The notes under the pieces: generated by a model
Told to the model about the DNA's origin: nothing
What the model saw: the letters and a program-made list of their open reading frames with translations, nothing else
Database searches by the model: none
Program-made: the position numbers and the translations under genes
Part shown: piece after piece, positions 34,740 through 44,201 of the stretch
How the letters are laid out: every line of letters begins with the position of its first letter
Position numbering within the stretch: position 1 is the stretch's first letter
Source of the DNA: Aliidiomarina sp.
GTDB lineage: Bacteria; Pseudomonadota; Gammaproteobacteria; Enterobacterales; Alteromonadaceae
Length of the DNA stretch: 64,000 nt
Direction: 5' to 3'
NCBI RefSeq assembly: GCF_022565475.1
Contig: NZ_JAIUMR010000013.1
Coordinates: 1-64,000, forward strand

Positions 34740-36041
34740 ATGAGCCATTACTCGCAACATTTAGACTATGTGAAGCATCAATTCGATCGTGCATTAGCAG
34801 CAAACGGATTTGATGCAGTTTTAATTGCCGCCGGCCAACCAGCGTACGCATTTCTAGACGACAATGCCTATCCCTATCGCGTGAACCCGCTGTTTAAGTA
34901 CTGGTTGCCGATCACGGCTAGTCCGAAAAGCTTCATCTACTATAAGTCCGGTGAAACGCCAAAGTTATTTCTTTATCAGGCGCGCGACTTCTGGCATTCC
35001 ACACCCAAACTGCCGCCAGGTGAGTGGCAAGATAATTTCGATATCACCATTATTGATAACGTTGAAACCGTGGTGTTATCACTGGGTAATGCAGTAAAGA
35101 CAACGGCATTTATTGGCGAGGTACACGCTCCAGCCGATAGTTGGGGTCTCTCGGCGTATAACCCGGAGTCGTTGATCGACTTTATTCACTACCACCGGGC
35201 GGTGAAAACGGAATGGGAACTGCAGAATATGCGCAAGGCCAACGTCCTCGCCGCTCGTGGCCATAATGCGGCACGAGACGCGTTTTTCGCTGGTAAATCT
35301 GAGCTTGAAATTCATGCGGCCTACTTAGCTGCGATGAAGTGCCGGGAAACCGAGACACCTTATAATAGTATTGTCGCCCTCAACCAAAACGGCGCAACGC
35401 TGCATTATGACGTGTATGACAATGACGCCCCAGCAGAACATCGGTCGTTTCTGATTGACGCTGGTGCATATTACAACGGTTATTGTGCCGATATTACGCG
35501 CAGCTATGCGGGTAAAGACGGTTTCTACGCGGAGCTAGTAGCGGCAGTCGACGCTGCTGAGCAAGCGATCATTAAGCAGATTAAACCTGGCGTATCTTAT
35601 TACGATTTGCACGTTGAGACGCATCGGATGATTGCGCAAATTCTTGCTGATTTTGGCTTCTTCAAAGTCGACGCAGAGACCATTTATCAACGCGGCTACA
35701 CCCGTCCATTTTTCCCTCACGGCTTAGGTCATTTTATTGGCTTGCAAGTGCACGATGTTGGTGGCTACTTGAAATCGGAAAATGGCGATACGTTCGAACG
35801 GGACGCATCTCATCCGTTCCTGCGGTTACGTCGAGAGCTGGCCGAGGGGCAAGTCTTCACAATTGAACCGGGTATTTACGTGATAGATCAATTGCTGGAA
35901 GCATTCGATGGCAATGAAGAATTTAATTGGAATCGCATTGCTGAACTACGGCCTTACGGCGGTGTTCGCATTGAAGACAGTGTTGTAGTCACAGCGGATG
36001 GATACGAAAACATCACTCGGGACGCCTTTGCCAGTCTCTAA
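34740..36041 (+). CDS. pepQ: Xaa-Pro dipeptidase (prolidase)
   Basis: A 433-aa metallopeptidase of the M24 pita-bread family, splitting dipeptides with C-terminal proline. The five metal ligands can be traced: Asp in LIDAGAYYNGYCADITRS (two), His in PHGLGHFIGLQVHD, Glu in FTIEPGIYV and Glu in GVRIEDSVVV. The N-terminal domain (HLDYVKHQFDRALAANGFDAVLI) is of the PepQ type. Alteromonas members of this family also hydrolyse organophosphorus esters as a side activity. The start at 34740 has AGAGGG upstream. It converges on anmK. Confidence 0.95.
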   Translation: MSHYSQHLDYVKHQFDRALAANGFDAVLIAAGQPAYAFLDDNAYPYRVNPLFKYWLPITASPKSFIYYKSGETPKLFLYQARDFWHSTPKLPPGEWQDNFDITIIDNVETVVLSLGNAVKTTAFIGEVHAPADSWGLSAYNPESLIDFIHYHRAVKTEWELQNMRKANVLAARGHNAARDAFFAGKSELEIHAAYLAAMKCRETETPYNSIVALNQNGATLHYDVYDNDAPAEHRSFLIDAGAYYNGYCADITRSYAGKDGFYAELVAAVDAAEQAIIKQIKPGVSYYDLHVETHRMIAQILADFGFFKVDAETIYQRGYTRPFFPHGLGHFIGLQVHDVGGYLKSENGDTFERDASHPFLRLRRELAEGQVFTIEPGIYVIDQLLEAFDGNEEFNWNRIAELRPYGGVRIEDSVVVTADGYENITRDAFASL

Positions 36042-36054
36042 TGGTTGCTAAGGA

Positions 36055-37188
36055 CTAGCCTGCTGGGAAGTGGGCACCGAGAATTGACGCTTTAGAAGCA
36101 CCAGTTACCTTGCTTAGGTCTGGTGCTTTTTTGTGGCGATGACACCAAGCCAACCAAGCGAACAGTGCACCTTCAACCCAGTCAGGATCAACCCCAAGGC
36201 TTGCTGTGCTTTGCCATGTAGGGGTTGGCAAGAGTGCCGCACAGCGGCTGAGCAAATGTTGATTATGCACACCGCCGCCGCATACATAGACGTCGTCGAT
36301 GGTGAGTTGGTGTTGCTCCGCCGTTACTGCGATCGCGGAGCATAATGATTGTGCTGTAAGCTCAGCCAACGTCGCTTGCACATCCTCAGGTTGAATCGCG
36401 GAGAAATGCTCCAAGGCACGATGTAACCACTGCGGGGTAAAATACTCGCGACCGGTACTTTTCGGTGCTGCTTTGGCAAAATAAGAGTCGCTGAGGAGTA
36501 ATTGCAATAATTGTGGATGCACTTGCCCACTTGCCGCCCAATGGCCATTAACATCGTAATGTTGTTGATGATGACGATAAATCCAGTCATCCATTAAGGT
36601 GTTCCCGGGGCCGCTATCAAAGCCAATGACAGCGCCACTGAGGTCGGCAGGTAACAAGGTCAGGTTGGTGATGCCGCCGATATTAACAATGACTCGATTG
36701 CTTTGCGGTGAACGAAACACGGTTTCGTGGAAGGCTGGCGCGAGAGGGGCGCCTTGACCACCGAGGGCAATATCCTTCTGGCGGAACTGAGCAATCACAT
36801 CAATTCCGGTTAATGCCGCAAGTGTATGCGGGCAGCCGAGTTGCAAGGTAAAACCGGGCGATAAATCTGGATGATGGCGCACGGTCTGGCCATGACTACC
36901 AATAGCAGTGACCGCGTCGGTACTGATTTGTTCTTGTTTCAGTAGATGCAGTACACCCTCAGCAGCCGTCTGCGCAAATAGACGATCTGCAGTACCGTAA
37001 CGCACCAGTTCATTGGTTCCGGGGGTGCACAGTTGCTGGCAGAGCTTCCGCAGTGGCAGCGGCAGCGGCCAATTGATTGCTGCACGATGATGCACATCAC
37101 CATCGGTGTTGATGGCGACGAGGACGATATCGAGAGCATCTAGGCTCGTGCCAGAAAGAATGCCAAGATAGAGCTCGTCCTGTTTCAT
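36055..37188 (-). CDS. anmK: Anhydro-N-acetylmuramic acid kinase
   Basis: A 377-aa sugar kinase that cleaves the 1,6-anhydro ring of anhydroMurNAc and phosphorylates it to MurNAc-6-phosphate in cell-wall recycling. The family motifs LGILSGTSLDALDIVL (N-terminus), GSHGQTVRHHP, NIGGITNLTLLP, GFDSGPGNTLMDDW and VCGGGVHN are all present. The start at 37188 is the ATG two codons inside a GTG. It begins 12 bases after the mepM stop, so the two envelope genes are probably one unit. Its last codons overlap the pepQ terminator on the other strand. Confidence 0.96.
   Translation of the reverse strand: MKQDELYLGILSGTSLDALDIVLVAINTDGDVHHRAAINWPLPLPLRKLCQQLCTPGTNELVRYGTADRLFAQTAAEGVLHLLKQEQISTDAVTAIGSHGQTVRHHPDLSPGFTLQLGCPHTLAALTGIDVIAQFRQKDIALGGQGAPLAPAFHETVFRSPQSNRVIVNIGGITNLTLLPADLSGAVIGFDSGPGNTLMDDWIYRHHQQHYDVNGHWAASGQVHPQLLQLLLSDSYFAKAAPKSTGREYFTPQWLHRALEHFSAIQPEDVQATLAELTAQSLCSAIAVTAEQHQLTIDDVYVCGGGVHNQHLLSRCAALLPTPTWQSTASLGVDPDWVEGALFAWLAWCHRHKKAPDLSKVTGASKASILGAHFPAG
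36096..36133 (+). terminator. pepQ terminator embedded in the anmK coding region
   Basis: The stem AAGCACCAG (36096-36104) / CTGGTGCTT (36120-36128), with an inner ACCT/AGGT pairing, is followed by T residues to 36132. It lies 55 bases after the pepQ stop and wholly inside the 3' part of anmK on the opposite strand. Confidence 0.85.
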
Positions 37189-37200
37189 CGTCACACGGCT

Positions 37201-38505
37201 TTATTCAGCATAAGCGAGGTAGAAGCGTTTACGCCCTTCTATCATCGCCATACGTTCTTCGACGAGCAGGTTAAAGACCGGCATTTCTTCTCTTGGTAAC
37301 GATGGTGCTTCGGGTAAGTTCACCGTTCGTGGATTACGGTGGGTACCGTCAACAAGGAATTCATAATGTAAATGTGGGCCGGTGACTCGCCCGGTTGCAC
37401 CGACTTGGCCAATGACTTGGCCTTGACGAACACGGTCACCTTTTTGCACCGAGCGACGATGAAGGTGCAAGTACTTGGTCATGTAACGCTCGCCGTGTTG
37501 AATGAAAATATAGTGTCCGTTCAAGTTGTTATAGGCACTCTCAACAACGCGACCATCACCGGAGGCCATAACCGGCGTTCCAACTGGGGCGGCGTAATCA
37601 ATCCCGCGGTGCGGCGCGACACGACCGGTGACCGGATGTAAGCGACGTGGGTTGAATTCAGAGCTGACTCGGTTGAATGCAACCGGAGCGCGCAAGAAGG
37701 ATTTACGCAGGCTGCGACCGGCTTCTGTGTAGTAACTGCCATTTTCATGCAGAACTGCTGTGAATCGCTCGCCTTGGTTAACAAATTCGGCGGCAACAAT
37801 TTGCCCAGTACCAACATAATGTCCGTCAACAAATCGTTGTTCAAACAGCACGCTAAATTGATCACCGCGGCGAATATCGAGAGCGAAATCCACATCCCAA
37901 CCGAATAACTCGGCAAGGCTCATAATTTGACCTTGAGTCAGACCAGCTTGGACGCCCGCATTCCAGAAATTGCTGGTGATCTCAGCATGGGCAAAGGCGA
38001 GGCGAATGTCGGTCGTTTGGGTTTCAATGGAGCTTTCGTATTGACCGTCATCGTTACGCTCAATCACTAGCGTTTCTAATTCATTGAGTCGGTAGTGTAG
38101 CGCGATCAGCTCATGGTCCTCTGAACGTGCGAAACGTAAGGTTTGTCCGGGGTGGATGCGACGAAGATTAGTCGCCCCTGAGGTTTGGGTTAATTGGTGG
38201 AGCTGACGCGCGGAAAAACCCAGACGTTGGAAGATAATGGCCATGCTGTCGCCTGAGCGAACTTCATAGTCAACCCACACTAAACCTTGCTCGTCATCTT
38301 CGGGTAATGCCGACTCGCCAAGATGCAAGTCAAGGCTGTAGCGAACGCCCGGCTCAAGCGGTTCTGCAATCGCCATATCGCGAGATGCGCTGGCCTTTTC
38401 CGACGGCCACACCATCAGAACGAGGAGAAGAATCCCGACGCAAAGAATAATAAACTGGTGACGCCTCGGTAATTTTTCTAATAGTTGTGTAACCGGCTTG
38501 ACCAT
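37201..38505 (-). CDS. mepM: M23 murein DD-endopeptidase, MepM-like
   Basis: A 434-aa cell-wall hydrolase. It has an N-terminal membrane anchor (about 18-37) and an OapA/LysM-like domain (VDYEVRSGDSMAIIFQRLG, HPGQTLRF). The C-terminal M23 (LytM) domain carries zinc ligands in HRGIDYAAPVGTPV and GPHLHYEFLVDG. It is expected to cut peptide crosslinks during growth. The start at 38505 (MVKPVTQLL) is tentative, and GTG at 38538 would add 11 residues. It is divergent from tyrS and followed closely by anmK. Confidence 0.93.
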   Translation of the reverse strand: MVKPVTQLLEKLPRRHQFIILCVGILLLVLMVWPSEKASASRDMAIAEPLEPGVRYSLDLHLGESALPEDDEQGLVWVDYEVRSGDSMAIIFQRLGFSARQLHQLTQTSGATNLRRIHPGQTLRFARSEDHELIALHYRLNELETLVIERNDDGQYESSIETQTTDIRLAFAHAEITSNFWNAGVQAGLTQGQIMSLAELFGWDVDFALDIRRGDQFSVLFEQRFVDGHYVGTGQIVAAEFVNQGERFTAVLHENGSYYTEAGRSLRKSFLRAPVAFNRVSSEFNPRRLHPVTGRVAPHRGIDYAAPVGTPVMASGDGRVVESAYNNLNGHYIFIQHGERYMTKYLHLHRRSVQKGDRVRQGQVIGQVGATGRVTGPHLHYEFLVDGTHRNPRTVNLPEAPSLPREEMPVFNLLVEERMAMIEGRKRFYLAYAE

Positions 38506-38663
38506 TTTAATTTTGAACCCCTGAACTGCATTTACCACATTATCTTAGCATTTTTTCCCAGCTTGCACATTTTTCCGCACAAACCTTTACTCAACGCTTA
38601 AAAGCATCCTACGAATCAAGTAGAATGCAGAAACGCAAAAAAGTTTCAGCGCTTGGAGTAAAA

Positions 38664-39863
38664 ATGACCACATCTGTTCAAGAAGCATTCGAGCTAATCA
38701 CTCGAGGGGTGGAAGAAGTTCTTGTCGAACAAGAGCTTATCGACAAATTAAAAGAAGGTAGGCAGCTGGTCATTAAAGCTGGCTTTGATCCGACCGCACC
38801 TGATTTACATTTGGGTCACACTGTGCTGATCAACAAACTGCGGATTTTCCAGGATCTCGGTCACAAGGTTGTTTTTCTCATCGGTGATTTTACCGGCATG
38901 ATTGGTGACCCAACCGGCAAAAATGTCACGCGAAAACCGTTGAGTCGCGAGGATGTGCTCGCCAATGCTGAAACCTATAAAGAACAAGTCTTCAAAATTC
39001 TTGACCCAGCCAAAACTGAAGTTCGCTTCAACAGCGAATGGATGAATAATTTAGGCGCTGCAGGCATGATTAAATTGGCGTCGCGGCAAACGGTTGCGCG
39101 GATGCTCGAACGTGATGACTTTAAAAAGCGCTATCAAGGTGGTCAGCCGATCGCGATTCATGAATTTATCTATCCGCTTGTGCAAGGCTGGGACTCGGTT
39201 GAGTTGCGAGCCGATGTAGAAATGGGTGGAACCGACCAACGTTTTAACTTGTTGATGGGTCGTGAACTACAAAAAGAAGAAGGGCAACGCCCGCAGACCG
39301 TGATTACCGTGCCGTTACTCGAAGGCCTCGATGGTGTGCAAAAGATGTCGAAATCGTTGGGTAACTATGTCGGCATTACCGACGCACCGAACGACATGTT
39401 CGGTAAGCTGATGTCGGTTTCTGATGAATTGATGTGGAAGTACTTCGACCTATTAAGCTTCCGCCCAACCGAAGAGTTGACAGCATTGAAAGCCGAAGTG
39501 GCGGCCGGTGCAAATCCGCGCGACGCGAAAGTGCAGTTAGCCAAAGAGTTGATTGCTCGTTTTCACAGTGCTGCCGATGCAGATGCGGCGGAGCTTGACT
39601 TCATTCAACGCTTTCAGAAGAATGCAATTCCAGACGATATGCCAGAGCTAACGTTGCAGTTAGGTGAGGAACAACGTGGTTTAGCTAATGTGTTGAAGGA
39701 AGCTGGCTTGGTTGCATCAACCTCGGAAGCCATGCGCATGGTGAAACAGAAGGCCGTGCGTATTGACGGTGAGCGTGTCGACGATGCCCGTATGGTTTGT
39801 GCAACAGGTACCGCTGTGTATCAGGTCGGTAAACGCAAATTTGCCCGTATTATACTCAGTTAA
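38664..39863 (+). CDS. tyrS: Tyrosyl-tRNA synthetase
   Basis: A 399-aa class I aminoacyl-tRNA synthetase. The HIGH-type motif is within [19 protein letters not shown] (about residues 38-56), and the KMSKS motif appears as [11 protein letters not shown] at about 227-237. An S4 RNA-binding domain at the C-terminus ([19 protein letters not shown]) completes the protein. The start at 38664 has GGAG at good spacing. The in-frame start at 38625 precedes that site and is unlikely. It converges with apaH, 20 bases away. Confidence 0.97.
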   Translation: MTTSVQEAFELITRGVEEVLVEQELIDKLKEGRQLVIKAGFDPTAPDLHLGHTVLINKLRIFQDLGHKVVFLIGDFTGMIGDPTGKNVTRKPLSREDVLANAETYKEQVFKILDPAKTEVRFNSEWMNNLGAAGMIKLASRQTVARMLERDDFKKRYQGGQPIAIHEFIYPLVQGWDSVELRADVEMGGTDQRFNLLMGRELQKEEGQRPQTVITVPLLEGLDGVQKMSKSLGNYVGITDAPNDMFGKLMSVSDELMWKYFDLLSFRPTEELTALKAEVAAGANPRDAKVQLAKELIARFHSAADADAAELDFIQRFQKNAIPDDMPELTLQLGEEQRGLANVLKEAGLVASTSEAMRMVKQKAVRIDGERVDDARMVCATGTAVYQVGKRKFARIILS

Positions 39864-39883
39864 GCTGATTGTAACGAACGCAG

Positions 39884-40696
39884 TCAGCGTTGCCACCCCG
39901 GCACGCTGACACGTGTTTTTCGCTCACAATCCCAAAGGGTTAACTGCTCGCCCCACACGCAACCGGTATCTAACGCGAGCACACTGTCATGGTTCGCTTT
40001 GCCCTCGAGGCTTGCCCAATGGCCAAAAGCAAGCTGCCACGGTGCAATCTTGAGCTGTTCAAACCAAGGTCTGAGCCCCATATCCAAAGCTTGAGCGGGT
40101 GGTGCTTTACAGGTCAGTTCGACACCATAGTCGGCTGTTAGATAGCGCATTCGCGTAAATACATTAATAAAGAAACGTAGTCGATCGATGCCGCTAAGGT
40201 CGTCGTGCCATTGCTGAGTTTCGTTACCGTACATGTGTTCCAATAAAGTCACAAACTGGCGACTGCGTAAATACAGTTCGACTTCGCTGGCATAGGCGGC
40301 AGCGTCATCGATGCGCCAATCGGGATGAATGCCTGCATGAACCATGGCGATGGCTTGGCTGCCGTCGGCGACCAAAAGTGGCTGTTTACGTAGCCAATCC
40401 ACCCAAAAATCGCGATCGCGGGAATGCACGATATCCGCAGTATTATCTTTTGCATTGATGCGTTTGACCTCGGTGAATACCGCGAGGGCATGGAGGTCGT
40501 GATTGCCTAAAACGCAGCGAAATGATGAGCCTAACTCAGCCAAAAACTCGAGGGTTGCTTGGGCTTGCGGACCACGGCCGATAAGATCGCCCACAGCCCA
40601 AAGTTCGTCGGCCTTGGGATCAAAATCGACGCGTTGAAGGAGTGCTTGCAAAGGTTGTAAACAACCGTGGATGTCACCGACTATATATCGCGCCAT
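39884..40696 (-). CDS. apaH: Bis(5'-nucleosyl)-tetraphosphatase, symmetrical
   Basis: A 270-aa calcineurin-type metallophosphatase splitting Ap4A into two ADP. It also acts on Np4-capped RNA in E. coli. The phosphoesterase motifs GDIHGCLQPL, GDLIGRGPQ, LGNHDLHAL and the later HAGIHPDW are intact. The start at 40696 (MARYIVGDIHG) has AGGAGC before it and fits the family N-terminus. It is last in the lptD-surA-pdxA-rsmA-apaG-apaH operon, 8 bases after apaG. Confidence 0.96.
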   Translation of the reverse strand: MARYIVGDIHGCLQPLQALLQRVDFDPKADELWAVGDLIGRGPQAQATLEFLAELGSSFRCVLGNHDLHALAVFTEVKRINAKDNTADIVHSRDRDFWVDWLRKQPLLVADGSQAIAMVHAGIHPDWRIDDAAAYASEVELYLRSRQFVTLLEHMYGNETQQWHDDLSGIDRLRFFINVFTRMRYLTADYGVELTCKAPPAQALDMGLRPWFEQLKIAPWQLAFGHWASLEGKANHDSVLALDTGCVWGEQLTLWDCERKTRVSVPGWQR

Positions 40697-40704
40697 GTTT
40701 GCTC

Positions 40705-41079
40705 CTAATGGAGAATATTTGGCTTCGCTAAGGTGAACATGGGAATCGGTAAGCTCCAACGTTGACCGTCTTGATCAACCATGCCATAGCTGCCTTGCAT
40801 GTGCCCAACGGGCGTCTTTAAAACCGTACCACTGGTGTACGTGAATCGTTTGCCGGGATCAATTTTCGGTTGTTTACCAACGACACCGTCACCAATAACT
40901 TCTGTGGTTTTGCCGTCCGCGTCAGTAATCTCCCATTTGCGGCTGACCAACTGCACCGTTTCTTCACCATGATTGGCAATGGTAATGGTATAGGCAAAGA
41001 CAAACTGATTCTGCTCCGGCTCAGATTGGTCGGGCAAATATTCAGTGGCGATAGTGACATCAATGGAATATGACTTCAT
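40705..41079 (-). CDS. apaG: ApaG protein
   Basis: A 124-aa single-domain protein of beta-sandwich (fibronectin III-like) type. The conserved [46 protein letters not shown] and the [10 protein letters not shown] segment match the ApaG family closely. ApaG has been linked to cobalt and magnesium resistance, but its biochemical role is unclear. The ATG overlaps the rsmA stop (ATGA), indicating coupled translation, and apaH follows. Confidence 0.96.
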   Translation of the reverse strand: MKSYSIDVTIATEYLPDQSEPEQNQFVFAYTITIANHGEETVQLVSRKWEITDADGKTTEVIGDGVVGKQPKIDPGKRFTYTSGTVLKTPVGHMQGSYGMVDQDGQRWSLPIPMFTLAKPNILH

Positions 41080-41888
41080 ATAGTTCGGTTATGCTCTGTA
41101 ATCCAGTTCGCCATCGCTACAAAGTCAGCGACGGATAGAGTTTCAGGACGCGCTGCCGGATCGATACCTAGTGTTTCTAATTCATCCGCACTCATTAACT
41201 TTTTCATGTTGTTGCGCAGAGTTTTCCGGCGTTGATGAAAGGCCATATGGCAGACGTGATTAAGTGTCGCTCGATCGAGTACCGGCCATGGCGATTCAGA
41301 ATAAGGGAGCAGCCGGACCACAGCAGAGTCGACCTTCGGTGCCGGGTCAAACGCTTCTGGTGGAACCTCAAGCACGGGAACCACTTCGCACGCCTGTTGA
41401 ATCATGACGGTCAGGCGCCCAAACGCTTTACTTCCCGGTGCTGCGGCCATGCGCTCAATCACTTCTTTTTGTAACATGAAATGCATGTCGCTGATGGTGT
41501 TCACTTGACTCAGCAAGTGGAAGATTAGTGGTGTTGAAATATTGTACGGTAAGTTACCAAAGACGCGTAACGGTGTGCCGAGCTCCTTCGCTAAATCCGC
41601 AAAGTTAAACTTCAACGCATCGGCGCGATGGACCGTTAATTTTCCGGCAAACTCAGGTGACTTCTCGAGTCGCGAGGCTAAGTCACGGTCTAACTCGACC
41701 ACATGAAGATGGCCACTGCGCTGGACAACCGGACGAGTCAAGGCGGCTAACCCCGGCCCAATTTCTAGAATAGGTTGGCCAGGTTCTGGGGCGATCGCGT
41801 CGACGATAGCGTCGATGACCATTTCGTCCTGTAAAAAGTTCTGACCAAAGCGCTTGCGAGCGCGGTGACCGTCGAGTGCTTTACTCAT
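41076..41888 (-). CDS. rsmA: 16S rRNA (A1518/A1519-N6) dimethyltransferase
   Basis: A 270-aa methyltransferase that dimethylates two adjacent adenines in the 3' hairpin of 16S rRNA late in small-subunit assembly. The KsgA features are KRFGQNFL near the N-terminus, SAM motif [11 protein letters not shown], and the catalytic [15 protein letters not shown]. The C-terminal [11 protein letters not shown] is also typical. It overlaps pdxA upstream and apaG downstream by 4 bases each. Confidence 0.97.
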   Translation of the reverse strand: MSKALDGHRARKRFGQNFLQDEMVIDAIVDAIAPEPGQPILEIGPGLAALTRPVVQRSGHLHVVELDRDLASRLEKSPEFAGKLTVHRADALKFNFADLAKELGTPLRVFGNLPYNISTPLIFHLLSQVNTISDMHFMLQKEVIERMAAAPGSKAFGRLTVMIQQACEVVPVLEVPPEAFDPAPKVDSAVVRLLPYSESPWPVLDRATLNHVCHMAFHQRRKTLRNNMKKLMSADELETLGIDPAARPETLSVADFVAMANWITEHNRTI

Positions 41889-42901
41889 GTGTCAGCAGGT
41901 ATCCTTTGTTTCTGGAGCTGATGTTTATTGGCCATCTGTATCGCTTGTGTCAATGCAATTCGAAAGCTGCCGGTGTCACCTTGGCCGCTGCCAGCGAGGT
42001 CAAGGGCGGTACCGTGATCAACCGATGTACGCACGAAAGGCAAACCTAGGGTAATGTTCACCGCCGCACCGAAGCCCTTGTATTTTAACACGGGCAGCCC
42101 CTGATCGTGATACATGGCCAACACCACATCCGCATTTTCAAGGTATTTAGGCTGGAAAATGGTATCAGCGGGCAGAGGTTCCGACAGGTTATAGCCAAAC
42201 TCTTTGCGCAATGCCGCTAAGGTCGGTGCTATGACGTCGATTTCTTCGAAGCCCAAATGCCCGCCTTCACCGGCGTGAGGATTTAAGCCACAGACCAAAA
42301 TACGAGGCTGAGCGATGGCAAACTTTTCCACTAAGTCCGTATGTAAAATATGAATCACTTGGCTTAATCGCTCGGCGGTGATCGCTTTTGAAACATACGC
42401 GAGCGGAATATGGGTGGTGACCAAAGCGACGCGCAGCCCTTCTGTGGCTAACATCATGACCACGTCTTTGCGATTCGCTTGTTGAGCGAAATATTCAGTG
42501 TGGCCACTGAAAGCAACACCGGACTGATTGATAATCCCTTTATGTACCGGCCCAGTGACAATCGCGGAAAATTCGCCAGAAAGGTTACCGACGCTGGCGC
42601 GATGCAGAGTTTCAACGACATAAGCACCATTGCGTTCGTCCAGTTGACCAGGAGTAACGGGGCAGGCTAAGGGGACGTCGCAGACGGTTACCACACCTGC
42701 TTGATGAGGCTGTGGCGCCTGATTTGCATCATAGTCACGACATTGAATGGTCAGACCCAGTTGTTCGGCTCGTTCCAGTAATAATGTTTTACTGGCACAA
42801 ACGACAAGCTCAGCAGGCCAATCCTGCTGAGCAATCTGGAGCAACAAATCGGGTCCAATCCCGGCCGGCTCTCCCGGTGTTACGGCAATGCGTAAGGTCA
42901 T
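41885..42901 (-). CDS. pdxA: 4-hydroxythreonine-4-phosphate dehydrogenase
   Basis: A 338-aa NAD-dependent enzyme of pyridoxal phosphate synthesis, oxidising 4-phospho-hydroxythreonine. The motifs [33 protein letters not shown] (metal His in GHTE), [12 protein letters not shown] and [15 protein letters not shown] are all present. It starts 6 bases after surA and overlaps rsmA by 4 bases. Epd at 60 kb feeds the same pathway. Confidence 0.97.
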   Translation of the reverse strand: MTLRIAVTPGEPAGIGPDLLLQIAQQDWPAELVVCASKTLLLERAEQLGLTIQCRDYDANQAPQPHQAGVVTVCDVPLACPVTPGQLDERNGAYVVETLHRASVGNLSGEFSAIVTGPVHKGIINQSGVAFSGHTEYFAQQANRKDVVMMLATEGLRVALVTTHIPLAYVSKAITAERLSQVIHILHTDLVEKFAIAQPRILVCGLNPHAGEGGHLGFEEIDVIAPTLAALRKEFGYNLSEPLPADTIFQPKYLENADVVLAMYHDQGLPVLKYKGFGAAVNITLGLPFVRTSVDHGTALDLAGSGQGDTGSFRIALTQAIQMANKHQLQKQRIPADT

Positions 42902-42907
42902 CGGTGT

Positions 42908-44191
42908 TTAATCACGAAACTCAACAAACGCATTGGCGCGGATTTCTTGCAACCAGACGTCGAGCTCTTCGGCAAATTTACGACGATAGAGTAATTGTTG
43001 CGCTTGTTCGACAAAGCGTTGTTCGGTGATGTCTTGTTGACGACGTTCAAGGACCTCAACAATATGCCAGCCATGCGTGGTACGGAACGGCTCAGAAATT
43101 TCATTTACTGGTAAGCGACGAACACGGTCACGAAATTCTGGTACATAAACATCAGGAACAGCCCATTCCAGCTCACCATTACGCTGTGCAGAGCCGGTGT
43201 CGGCTGAATTCTCGGCAGCTAACTCGCCAAATGACTTCTCACCGGCCAAAATTTGCTCGCGGAATTGGTTGAGCATTTGTTGGGCACGATTATCAGAAAG
43301 AATCACTGACGGGCGAATAAGAATATGACGGGCGCGAACTTCTTCCATTGTCGCTTGCTCAACACCGCGCATGTCGGTCACTTTGAGAACATGGAAGCCA
43401 ATGCCACTGCGCAGTGGGCCTACGATATCACCGGTCGTCGTACCTTGCAGCGCGTTCGCGAATAAGGTTGGCATTGCGTTTAATGAGCTCCAACCCATAT
43501 CGCCCCCTTCAAGTGCGTTCGCCGCGCTTGAACTGGTAATGGCCAACTGGGCAAAGTCGTCACCTTGCTGGGCAAGCTCGACTACGCGGTCGGCACGTGA
43601 GCGAGCACCCGCTTCGTCGTCGTTACCTTGCTCGTCTTGCATGCCAATTAGAATGTGAGCAACGCGATACTCAGTGCTCTGGGTGCCTTGTTGTTTAATC
43701 AGGTCGGTTACTAAGTCAACTTCTTGCGGACTAATATAGATACGACGCTGAATGGCGGCACCTTGTACTTCACTCATCAGAATTTGATTACGAATCTCTT
43801 CACGGTACTCAGCCCATGACGCGCCACTCATTTCGATTTGTTGACGCATGGCGTCGACCGGAACGTTATTTTCCGCAGCGATACCGGCAATGGCTTGGTC
43901 AAGATATGCATCGTTAATTTGAATACCCATTCGTTCAGCCATTTGCATTTGCAGTTTTTGCAGAATCAAACGTTCTGAAGCCTGAGTACGCAAAGCGGTC
44001 TCTGACGGCATCGGTGTGTTGTTCTGCTGAATCTCGCGACGCGCCGAAGCAATCAGGCTCTCTAACTCACTTTCCAGTACGACTTGCTCGTCAACAATAA
44101 TGGCGACGCGGTCCAGCAACGTTTCTGCGGTTGCGGCGGCACTCGCCAGCATGGCAACGACACCGAAAACCAAGGCTGTTATTTTTCTCAT
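42908..44191 (-). CDS. surA: Periplasmic chaperone and prolyl isomerase SurA
   Basis: A 427-aa periplasmic chaperone for outer-membrane proteins, including LptD. It has a signal peptide (about 1-22, cleavage after ATA) and an N-terminal chaperone domain (LLDRVAIIVDEQVVLESELE). Two parvulin domains follow, with YRVAHILIG at about residue 170 and VRARHILIRPS at about 285. A C-terminal helix ends the protein. It lies directly after lptD in the same operon, as in E. coli. Confidence 0.97.
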   Translation of the reverse strand: MRKITALVFGVVAMLASAAATAETLLDRVAIIVDEQVVLESELESLIASARREIQQNNTPMPSETALRTQASERLILQKLQMQMAERMGIQINDAYLDQAIAGIAAENNVPVDAMRQQIEMSGASWAEYREEIRNQILMSEVQGAAIQRRIYISPQEVDLVTDLIKQQGTQSTEYRVAHILIGMQDEQGNDDEAGARSRADRVVELAQQGDDFAQLAITSSSAANALEGGDMGWSSLNAMPTLFANALQGTTTGDIVGPLRSGIGFHVLKVTDMRGVEQATMEEVRARHILIRPSVILSDNRAQQMLNQFREQILAGEKSFGELAAENSADTGSAQRNGELEWAVPDVYVPEFRDRVRRLPVNEISEPFRTTHGWHIVEVLERRQQDITEQRFVEQAQQLLYRRKFAEELDVWLQEIRANAFVEFRD

Positions 44192-44201
44192 AAAACTTCC
44201 G

